A stretch of 5,653 nucleotides of DNA from an uncultured Eubacteriales bacterium (GTDB taxonomy: Bacteria > Bacillota_A > Clostridia > Lachnospirales > Lachnospiraceae): contig ONVT01000239.1 in the NCBI GenBank assembly GCA_900321365.1, positions 1-5,653 on the forward strand, given 5' to 3'. A program made the position numbers and the translations under genes. Shown one piece after another: positions 1-5,653 of the stretch (positions are counted from its first letter, which is position 1; each line of letters starts with the position of its first letter). The notes below the pieces were generated by a model, which worked only from the letters and a program-made list of their open reading frames with translations, was not told the origin of the DNA and ran no database searches.

Positions 1-1256
1 CGCTTGCCTTTTCACTGGATCCGCTTGGGAAGTTTTTCCTTTCCGCTGTGCTGATCCTCTATACCTGCGCCGCATTCTACGCGATGGAGTATATGAAGAA
101 GGAAGAAAACCGGCCCCTGTTCTTCGCGTTTTTCTATGTCTCTTTGGGAGCGCTGATCGCGGTCTGCTCGTCGGACAATCTTGTTACGGTATATCTCTGC
201 TTCGAAATGGCAACACTGACGACGGTTCCTCTTGTGCTGCATGAGAGAACGAAGGAAGCGGTCACGGCAGGCCTGAAGTATCTGTTCTATTCCATCGGCG
301 GAGCGCTGATGGGCCTGTTCGGCATTTTCTTCGTGTATTACTATGGGGCAGCCGAGCGGTCATTTCATATGGGAGGCTTCCTTGACAGCGCAGCCCTGGC
401 AGGGCATGAAGGGATCCTTCTTTCCGCGGTGCTTGTCGCGATCCTTGGCTTTGGCACGAAGGCCGGCATGTATCCGATGCACGGATGGCTTCCTTCAGCG
501 CATCCCATCGCGCCCGCGCCTGCCTCCGCCCTGTTGTCCGGCATCATAGCCAAGGCCGGCGTGATTGCCGTTATCCGTCTTGTCTATTACTGTGTCGGCG
601 CGGATTTCATCCGCGGAACCTATGTGCAGTACACCTGGATGACGCTGTCCATGGTAACCATCTTCATGGGCTCCATGATGGCGTTCCAGGAGAAGAACGT
701 GAAAAAAAGGCTGGCCTATTCTACCATCAGTCAGATTTCATATATCATGCTGGCGTTGTCCCTGCTGTCGGATGGCGGCATACGCGGGGCCCTGCTTCAT
801 GTGATGAGCCATGCGTCGGCGAAGGGGTGCCTGTTCCTGTGTGCCGGTGTATTCATCTACAAATACGGCAAGAGGAGAGTAGACGAACTGGTCGGAATCG
901 GGAAACAGATGCCGGTTGTGATGTGGTGCTTCCTGTTTGCGGCCCTGTCCCTGGTCGGTATTCCCCCGATGGGAGGATTCCTCAGTAAATGGGTGATTGC
1001 CCTGAATATCGCGGATGACGGGATGAAGGTACTGAGCATTCTTCCGATTGTCATCCTGCTGATCTCCGCGCTGCTCACTGCGGGTTATCTGTTCCCGGTT
1101 GTCTTCAGGGCCTTTTTCCCGGGACATGACGCAGAAGTATCTGAAGTGAGGGATGAGGCCCCGTGGCTGATGACGGTGCCGATGATTCTTTTGTGCACAG
1201 TTTCGCTGGTCATGGGTATCTTCGGTGTTCAGATTCTGGAGGCTATAGGATTTTGA
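1..1256 (+). CDS. Proton-conducting (antiporter-like) membrane subunit, NuoM/NuoN/MrpD-like; 5' end outside window
   Basis: This is an integral membrane subunit of a complex I-like or group 4 hydrogenase-like complex, moving H+ or Na+ across the cytoplasmic membrane. The reading frame is open from position 3 with no stop back to the window edge. The GTG at 48 is therefore probably internal: upstream codons encode family-like sequence (LAFSLDPLGKFFL). Aligning its TM5 Glu with the next gene suggests roughly 68 residues are missing. Numbering from the GTG at 48, I see Glu53 in CFEMATLTTVPLV (TM5), Lys138 in GFGTKAGMYPMHGWLP (TM7), Lys169 in IIAKAGV (TM8), His251/His255/Lys259 in LLHVMSHASAKGCLF, and Lys314 in GGFLSKW (TM12). 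These are the expected channel residues. The Lys rather than Glu in TM12 is closer to NuoN, NuoL and MrpD than to NuoM. It overlaps the start of the next gene, so they are co-translated. The exact subunit assignment within the superfamily is uncertain; membership is very secure. Confidence 0.95.
   Translation, partial: LAFSLDPLGKFFLSAVLILYTCAAFYAMEYMKKEENRPLFFAFFYVSLGALIAVCSSDNLVTVYLCFEMATLTTVPLVLHERTKEAVTAGLKYLFYSIGGALMGLFGIFFVYYYGAAERSFHMGGFLDSAALAGHEGILLSAVLVAILGFGTKAGMYPMHGWLPSAHPIAPAPASALLSGIIAKAGVIAVIRLVYYCVGADFIRGTYVQYTWMTLSMVTIFMGSMMAFQEKNVKKRLAYSTISQISYIMLALSLLSDGGIRGALLHVMSHASAKGCLFLCAGVFIYKYGKRRVDELVGIGKQMPVVMWCFLFAALSLVGIPPMGGFLSKWVIALNIADDGMKVLSILPIVILLISALLTAGYLFPVVFRAFFPGHDAEVSEVRDEAPWLMTVPMILLCTVSLVMGIFGVQILEAIGF
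1238..1242 (+). promoter_or_regulatory. Ribosome binding site deciding a TTG start
   Basis: GGAGG lies 10 nt upstream of the TTG at 1253, inside the last codons of the preceding gene. No in-frame ATG sits at a suitable distance. The next in-frame ATG (1328) would remove the first membrane segment, and the in-frame ATG at 1163 lies deep in the upstream gene. The site therefore supports TTG as the start and implies translational coupling. Confidence 0.75.
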
Positions 1257-2716
1257 GAAATGCAGGCGTATTAATCAGCATAATACTTCCGATTGCGGGG
1301 GGGATCATCCTGCTTGGCAGAAAGCAGATGAAAGAGATGCGAAGGCGGATCTGGTGCGAGGCCATCGTATGCCTGAATACCGTCCTTGTCTGGTCTGTTC
1401 TGCTGGCGGGAGACCTGAATGCGTTCCGGATCTTTTCCTTTAGGCGCGGATTTGACATCACACTCGGTGTGGACGGGTTCACCATGCTGTTTGCCGGAAT
1501 GGTGTCCCTCATGTGGCCCTTCGTGACTCTGTACGCGTTTGAATACATGGAACACGACAGGCATAAAAACAGCTTCTTCGCGTTCTATGTCATGGCCTAT
1601 GGCATTACGCTCGGCGTCGCTTTCTCGGGAAACATCCTGTCCATGTATGTCTTCTATGAGATGCTGTCGCTGGTAACAGTCCCGCTGGTCAGCCATTACC
1701 AGGACCACGGTGCAATGTATGCGGGCCGTGTCTATGCGGCGTATGTCATAGGAGGCGCAGCTACGGCATTTATCCCGGTTGTCGTGATGACCCTTTTCAC
1801 GGAGGGCGGGTTTGTATGGGGAGGACACTCCTACAGCAATCTGGCGCAGAACTATGTCCTGCTTCTGTGGCTTCTGGGCTTTTTCGGTTTCGGGGTGAAG
1901 GCGGCGGTTTTTCCGTTCCACCGCTGGCTGCCGACCGCCACGGTCGCGCCGACGCCGGTCACGGCGCTTCTGCATGCTGTCGCCGTGGTCAACACGGGAG
2001 TATTCGCGGTGACACGTCTGACCTGGTATGTGTTCAGCCCGGAACATCTTCAGGGAACCTGGGCCCAGATTACGGCGCTGATGGCTGCCTCCCTGACGCT
2101 TCTGTACGCCGCGGGCCGGGCGATCAGAGAGCGGCACTTTAAGGTAAGGCTTGCATATTCCACTGTCAGCAACCTCAGTTATATGATTTTTGGAATCCTG
2201 CTTATGACGCCGTTCGGACTCCAGGCAGGTCTTGTCCATATGCTGTATCACGCGATTATGAAGATGAGCCTGTTCTTATGCGCAGGTTCCTTTATCCACC
2301 GGAGCGGGAAGAACTATATCTATGAGATCAACGGGGCGGGAAGAAAGATGCCGGTAACATTCCTCTGTTATACGATGGGAGCGCTTTCCCTGTCCGGCAT
2401 CCCTCTGTTCGCCGGGTTTGTTTCAAAGTGGAATCTTCTCCTGGCCGGCGCGGCGGTTCAGAATGTCTGGGGCTATATCGGGACCGTCTGCCTTGTGGCC
2501 GCGGCTTTTTTCTGTGCGGTTTATACACTGTCGATTTCCGTCAGGGCATTTTTCCCGATCAGGGGAACCGACTGCTGGGAGCATTCCAGGCTTTCGGATC
2601 CGGGATGGATGATGCTTGTTCCCATCTGCCTTTTTGCGATCCTGGACCTTGTGCTTGGGATGTGCTCGGGCCCTGTCCTGAGGTTCCTGGATCAGGTTTC
2701 AAAAGGAGTGATATAA
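1253..2716 (+). CDS. Proton-conducting (antiporter-like) membrane subunit, second paralogue, with NuoL-like TM8
   Basis: A 487-residue polytopic membrane protein of the complex I antiporter-like family, about the usual length for NuoM/NuoN/MrpD-type subunits. The start is taken as TTG (1253), overlapping the previous TGA by 4 nt (TTGA), with GGAGG upstream. The N-terminus RNAGVLISIILPIAGGIILL is a plausible first membrane segment. Key residues are Glu136 in FYEMLSLVTVPL (TM5), Lys216 in GFGVKAAVFPFHRWLP (TM7), His329/His333/Lys337 in LVHMLYHAIMKMSLF, and Lys392 in AGFVSKW (TM12). In TM8 the lysine present in both neighbours is replaced by Asn247 (LLHAVAVVNTGVF). His241 stands one helical turn or so before it, resembling NuoL, which has a TM8 histidine instead of lysine. 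It is sandwiched between two paralogues, consistent with being a stacked pump module of the same membrane arm. It ends 1 nt before the next start codon. Ion specificity (H+ or Na+) cannot be read from the sequence. Confidence 0.94.
   Translation: MRNAGVLISIILPIAGGIILLGRKQMKEMRRRIWCEAIVCLNTVLVWSVLLAGDLNAFRIFSFRRGFDITLGVDGFTMLFAGMVSLMWPFVTLYAFEYMEHDRHKNSFFAFYVMAYGITLGVAFSGNILSMYVFYEMLSLVTVPLVSHYQDHGAMYAGRVYAAYVIGGAATAFIPVVVMTLFTEGGFVWGGHSYSNLAQNYVLLLWLLGFFGFGVKAAVFPFHRWLPTATVAPTPVTALLHAVAVVNTGVFAVTRLTWYVFSPEHLQGTWAQITALMAASLTLLYAAGRAIRERHFKVRLAYSTVSNLSYMIFGILLMTPFGLQAGLVHMLYHAIMKMSLFLCAGSFIHRSGKNYIYEINGAGRKMPVTFLCYTMGALSLSGIPLFAGFVSKWNLLLAGAAVQNVWGYIGTVCLVAAAFFCAVYTLSISVRAFFPIRGTDCWEHSRLSDPGWMMLVPICLFAILDLVLGMCSGPVLRFLDQVSKGVI
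2702..2708 (+). promoter_or_regulatory. Ribosome binding site of the third antiporter-like gene
   Basis: AAAGGAG lies 9 nt before the ATG at 2718, within the final codons of the preceding gene, whose TAA is at 2714-2716. The spacing is near ideal. The layout fits coupled translation. Confidence 0.8.
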
Positions 2717-2717
2717 G

Positions 2718-4913
2718 ATGCTTCCTGCGATTTTGATCTTCCTTCCTTTTCCGGCAGGAATTGTCGGTTATCTGATCGCTCTGAAAAATGAGAGAGGGCG
2801 GGACATTTTTGCGGTCATATTCACATTTTTTGAGCTGGCGCTATCCATATTCCTGGTATTCGGGACCATGAGCGGGCAGGACGCAGGACTTCTCAGCATG
2901 GATATTCCGTATGTCTTCACTGCGGGACTTTCCCTGCGGACAGACGGATTCCGTTCCGCCTACAGTCTGGTCACGTCGCTCATGTGGGCGTTTACGACAC
3001 TGTTTTCGCTGGAATACTTCCGGCATGAGAGGGAACACCTCAGCCGATATTATCTGTTTGTGCTGTTTACCCTGGGGGCGACGCAGGGCGTCATGCTCTC
3101 CGGCGACCTGATGACGACCTTCCTGTTTTTTGAGATCCTCTCCCTGACCAGCTTTACATGGGTCATGCACGAGGAGACAGAAGGGGCCCTGCGGGCAGGA
3201 TATACCTATCTGTTTATCGCTGTGATCGGCGGACTTGTCCTGTTTATGGGACTGGTCCTGCTGCAGAACGCGGCGGGGACGCTTGCTTATTCAGAGCTCT
3301 ATGCGGCAGTGAAGGAATCCGGTGCAGGCTCCGGGACGATTCTTGCCTCAGGAGTTTGCATACTGATCGGATTCGGCTGCAAGGCAGGAATGTTCCCGGT
3401 CCATGTCTGGCTGCCGAAGGCCCATCCGGTGGCGCCTTCCCCGGCGTCCGCATTGCTGTCGGGCGTCCTGACCAAGGTGGGAATCTACGGAATCCTCATG
3501 ACAGGAATTGAGGTGCTGGCGGATTCGGCTTCTTTTGGCTGGATTGTCCTGCTTCTCGGCACTGTCACGATGTTTCTCGGTGCGGTGCTGGCGCTGTTTT
3601 CCATCAACCTGAAGCGGACGCTGGCCTGTTCCTCCATGTCTCAGATCGGGTTTATCCTGACCGGAATTGCCATGACGATTCTGCTGCATTCACAGCATAT
3701 GGCAGGCCATGCGGCTGAGGGAGGAAATGAGCTGTCGGGTGGTTTTGCCGCGCTCGAGGGACATTCGGTCATGGCGATGAGCGGTACCGTGCTCCACATG
3801 GTCAACCATTCGATGCTGAAGCTGTGTCTGTTCTGCGCGGCCGGCGTGGTAGTCATGAACCTGCACGAGCTTGATCTGAACCGGATCCGCGGCTGGGGCC
3901 GGCGGAAATGGGCCCTTATGGTTTCCTTCCTCCTTGGCGTGGTCGGGATCGGCGGCGTCCCTCTGTTTAACGGCTATGCCAGCAAGACGCTTCTTCACGA
4001 GGCGATCACGGCAGGGATTGCCGAGGCTGGGGAGGGGGCCGCGATTCCCTCGAATGCCGCTCTCATCCTGTCCGTCATCGAGTGGATCTTCCTGATCTCG
4101 GGCGGATGTACCTTTGCCTATATGCTGAAGCTGTTTATCTGCGTCTTTGTGGAGAAGAACAGGGACCCTGAGAGGCAGAGTCAGTTCGAGAAGAGTTCGA
4201 AGGGATACATGTGTGCCGGTGGATATGTAGCTGTCTGCGGAACCTCGCTCCTGTTCATCATACTCGGGCAGAAGCCGGTCTTCAATGCGCTGGCCTCCTT
4301 TATGACAGGGCACAAGAACGCGCTGGAAGAATTTGCCCCGCTGAGCTTTGAATGTGTGAAGGGCGCCCTGATCTCTCTTGGGATCGGAACGCTTCTCTAT
4401 GCCTTCTTTATCAGGCGTGTCCTGATGAAGGACGGAGAGTACCTGAATCTCTGGCCGGAATGGCTGGATCTGGAGAATCTGCTGTACCGTCCGCTCCTGA
4501 TGAGATGGCTTCCGGGGTTCTTCGGCTCCATCTTCTCCGTTCTTGCACAGAACAGGGTTCTTTCAGAAATCTGTCCCGCGGTTTTGAACGGCGCGGCCTG
4601 TGTGGTAAAGGTTTTTGCAGAGAACAGAGTCCTGACCCGTGTCAGCAGGAAACTGTTTTCCTCCCTTTCCATGCTCACCCGCTATCTGGCGGTCAGCACT
4701 GACGTGCTGATCGTGACGGTGCGGAGAAAACTGCTTCCGGAGCATGTGGTTTCAGACAGGAAGAAGAAAGCCGGATTCCTGGAAAGACGCAGGATTACCA
4801 TGCGCGAGGCCTATGAACCGATTGTCGGGAACTTTTCTTTCGCCCTGATGCTGACCTGTATCGGAATGATGGTGATCTTCGGAGTCATCATGTTTTTCAA
4901 TCTGAAAAACTGA
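2718..4913 (+). CDS. Large NuoL/HyfB-like proton-conducting membrane subunit with C-terminal lateral-helix extension
   Basis: A 731-residue antiporter-like subunit, longer than the two upstream paralogues and longer than E. coli NuoL (613 aa). The start ATG has a good Shine-Dalgarno. The core includes Glu139 in FFEILSLTSFTWV (TM5), Lys222 in GFGCKAGMFPVHVWLP (TM7), Lys253 in VLTKVGIYG (TM8), His360/His364/Lys368 in VLHMVNHSMLKLCLF, and Lys423 in NGYASKTLLHEA (TM12), so all channel residues are intact. Compared with its paralogues it has about 29 extra residues around 323-350, rich in His, Gly and Glu. After TM12 it continues for 308 residues, against 88-95 in the paralogues: further membrane segments (about 448-478, 498-516, 545-565), a WPEWLDLENLLYRPLL segment (579-594), a long basic/amphipathic stretch (about 600-690) and a final membrane helix (about 704-727). 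By analogy with NuoL this is a lateral helix plus anchor. It is the last gene of the operon. Partner catalytic subunits are not in the window, so naming the complex would be a guess. Confidence 0.95.
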   Translation: MLPAILIFLPFPAGIVGYLIALKNERGRDIFAVIFTFFELALSIFLVFGTMSGQDAGLLSMDIPYVFTAGLSLRTDGFRSAYSLVTSLMWAFTTLFSLEYFRHEREHLSRYYLFVLFTLGATQGVMLSGDLMTTFLFFEILSLTSFTWVMHEETEGALRAGYTYLFIAVIGGLVLFMGLVLLQNAAGTLAYSELYAAVKESGAGSGTILASGVCILIGFGCKAGMFPVHVWLPKAHPVAPSPASALLSGVLTKVGIYGILMTGIEVLADSASFGWIVLLLGTVTMFLGAVLALFSINLKRTLACSSMSQIGFILTGIAMTILLHSQHMAGHAAEGGNELSGGFAALEGHSVMAMSGTVLHMVNHSMLKLCLFCAAGVVVMNLHELDLNRIRGWGRRKWALMVSFLLGVVGIGGVPLFNGYASKTLLHEAITAGIAEAGEGAAIPSNAALILSVIEWIFLISGGCTFAYMLKLFICVFVEKNRDPERQSQFEKSSKGYMCAGGYVAVCGTSLLFIILGQKPVFNALASFMTGHKNALEEFAPLSFECVKGALISLGIGTLLYAFFIRRVLMKDGEYLNLWPEWLDLENLLYRPLLMRWLPGFFGSIFSVLAQNRVLSEICPAVLNGAACVVKVFAENRVLTRVSRKLFSSLSMLTRYLAVSTDVLIVTVRRKLLPEHVVSDRKKKAGFLERRRITMREAYEPIVGNFSFALMLTCIGMMVIFGVIMFFNLKN
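4545..4637 (+). repeat. Short imperfect internal repeat in the lateral-helix region
   Basis: Residues 610-616 (AQNRVLS) and 634-640 (AENRVLT) of the 731-aa subunit match closely, with copies 24 residues (72 nt) apart. The DNA copies begin at 4545 and 4617 and are similar but not identical. They may be an old duplication or a periodic motif of an amphipathic helix facing neighbouring subunits. Confidence 0.5.
4892..4910. repeat. Perfect 8-bp inverted repeat with 3-nt loop at the end of the operon
   Basis: GTTTTTCA (4892-4899) and TGAAAAAC (4903-4910) are exact reverse complements around the loop ATC, directly before the TGA stop of the third antiporter gene. The stem is A/T-rich and has no T-run after it on the plus strand, so it is not a classical terminator there. 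It also encodes the last residues of the protein. Confidence 0.5.
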
Positions 4914-4934
4914 TGCGGGTTCCTGCGAAGCATC
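4905..4934 (-). terminator. Weak possible terminator for the S66 peptidase gene
   Basis: Read on the minus strand, a 5-bp stem GATGC / GCATC (4930-4934 with 4912-4916, 13-nt loop) comes just after the TAG stop of the peptidase gene. It is followed by AG and five Ts (complement of 4905-4909). The stem is short and the loop large, so this is only a candidate. The plus-strand operon has no T-tract after the same hairpin. Confidence 0.25.
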
Positions 4935-4935
4935 T

Positions 4936-5653
4936 CTACACCAGATCAAACGTCAGGCGGGCTGTCGCGCCGTCCCAGATAAGGTTGAGCATGGCGCCGT
5001 TGATCATGGAAAAATGCGGGACGGTGTGCCCGATGTCCATCTCCCAGATGACCGGGATGTCGGGAAACGCGGTACGGATGGCGTCGTCGTAGGTCATGCC
5101 GGCTTCTTCATTCTCGAAGAGAGTGCGGCCGACCAGGACGGCGCGTGTTGTCTGCGGCGTGATCCAGCCGGCATAGCGCATCTGCAGAAGGGTGCGGTAC
5201 AGCACGGCGGAGGAGAGGGCGAAGTTGTCGAAATACCAGATGATGCCGTCGTCCTCATAGCGGCGGATAAACTCTGCCGCACAGTCGAAGCGGGTGCCGA
5301 TCAGGTCCTTCAGCACATCAATGCATCCCCCGATACAGCGTCCTCTTGTGTGCAGATGCTCGCAGGAAGCGCGGTAGACGGTGGGAGTGTTCATGGTCAG
5401 CGGCCCGTCCCCCATCTGAAAGATATCTGCGCCGATATGCATCGTGCCGGTCTTCTGTTCAGGAAGGTCTCCCTTCAGGATACGGAGCATATTCCCAAGA
5501 TACTCCGGGAGAGATGCCTCCCCGTTCTCCGTAAGAACCGTCGTGTCGAAACTTCCTCCGTTCGATCCGTAGAGCGTCGCGATGTCGCACATGGTTGTCA
5601 GCGGGAAAAGGATGCCGGTGGGATCTGAAGCTCCCATCAGCCACTTCGGAGAA
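4936..5653 (-). CDS. S66-family peptidase (LD-carboxypeptidase / MccF-like), C-terminal part; 5' end outside window
   Basis: This family contains cytoplasmic serine peptidases: LD-carboxypeptidases that trim muropeptide tetrapeptides during peptidoglycan recycling, and MccF-like enzymes that give microcin C immunity. The frame runs to the right edge without a stop. The ATG at 5637 is likely internal, because the preceding codons give SPKWL and together form the family's nucleophile region PKWLMGASDPTG (usual form GYSD). Numbering from that Met, Ser4 is the probable nucleophile. RGRCIGGCIDVLKDLIGT (98-115) is a typical conserved block. His204 in DIGHTVPHFSMINGA is the expected catalytic histidine. 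Where the catalytic Glu is usually found (an IIWFLE-like motif) this protein has IIWYFDNF, giving Asp137. It is convergent to the antiporter operon, with 22 nt between stop codons, so it is a separate transcription unit. Substrate (muropeptide or peptide-nucleotide) cannot be decided. Confidence 0.85.
   Translation of the reverse strand, partial: SPKWLMGASDPTGILFPLTTMCDIATLYGSNGGSFDTTVLTENGEASLPEYLGNMLRILKGDLPEQKTGTMHIGADIFQMGDGPLTMNTPTVYRASCEHLHTRGRCIGGCIDVLKDLIGTRFDCAAEFIRRYEDDGIIWYFDNFALSSAVLYRTLLQMRYAGWITPQTTRAVLVGRTLFENEEAGMTYDDAIRTAFPDIPVIWEMDIGHTVPHFSMINGAMLNLIWDGATARLTFDLV

Noticed and set aside
701..710. A7 tract as a programmed -1 frameshift site in the first pump gene
   Set aside because: The tract reads as AAA AAA AGG in the coding frame, not the X-XXY-YYZ phase needed for A-AAA-AAG slippage, and the family reading frame continues without a break.
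485..988. Overlapping plus-strand frame of 167 codons in the first pump gene
   Set aside because: Cys/Arg/His-rich translation typical of an out-of-frame reading of a G+C-rich membrane gene, with no separate start signal.
1163..1252. Upstream ATG extension of the second pump gene
   Set aside because: The extra 30 residues are hydrophilic, overlap the coding end of the first gene by over 90 nt, and do not resemble the family N-terminus; the TTG at 1253 has a good GGAGG.
1271..2251. Long open frame (326 codons) on the minus strand inside the second pump gene
   Set aside because: Its translation is rich in Arg, His, Gln and Asp with no recognisable domain, and it lies opposite a gene with clear family motifs. 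It is a codon-bias shadow.
3690..4313. Minus-strand open frame of 207 codons within the large pump gene
   Set aside because: Low-complexity charged composition and no motif; it is fully antisense to a confidently coding membrane protein.
5014..5628. Plus-strand open frame of 204 codons opposite the S66 peptidase
   Set aside because: The minus-strand frame carries conserved S66 motifs; the plus-strand product has no recognisable family and no clear ribosome binding site.

Overview
This window looks like chromosomal DNA from an anaerobic Clostridia-type Firmicute, most likely Lachnospiraceae-like and moderately G+C rich. Three things suggest this: strong GGAGG/AAGGAG ribosome binding sites, a TTG start, and the style of the S66-family peptidase at the right edge. 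This placement is inference; the window holds no rRNA or other marker gene.

Positions 1-4913 (+ strand) are the end of a tightly packed operon of three consecutive, paralogous proton-conducting (antiporter-like) membrane subunits of the complex I / group 4 hydrogenase / Mrp superfamily. The first is cut by the left edge. The second starts at a TTG that overlaps the first gene's stop codon. The third starts 1 nt after the second gene's stop. All three keep the family's ion-translocation framework: the TM5 Glu, the TM7 Lys in a G-x-x-x-K-A motif, the His/His/Lys set before TM11, and the TM12 Ser-Lys. The third protein (731 aa) carries about 210 extra C-terminal residues. These resemble the NuoL-type lateral helix plus a final anchoring membrane segment, so it is probably the distal pump subunit that straps the other two together. 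No redox, quinone, hydrogenase or FeS subunits are visible. They would be expected upstream of the window, so the electron donor and acceptor cannot be decided here.

Positions 4914-4935 are a short convergent intergenic gap with only a weak hairpin. From 4936 to the right edge, on the minus strand, is the C-terminal part of an S66-family (LD-carboxypeptidase / MccF-like) serine peptidase. Its N-terminus lies outside the window. It is probably unrelated to the energy-conversion operon.

I see no rRNA, tRNA, CRISPR array, transposon or prophage sequence. The most unusual points are sequence-level: loss of the TM8 lysine in the second subunit, a 29-residue His/Gly-rich insertion in the third, a short internal repeat in its lateral-helix region, and an Asp where the S66 catalytic Glu is expected.
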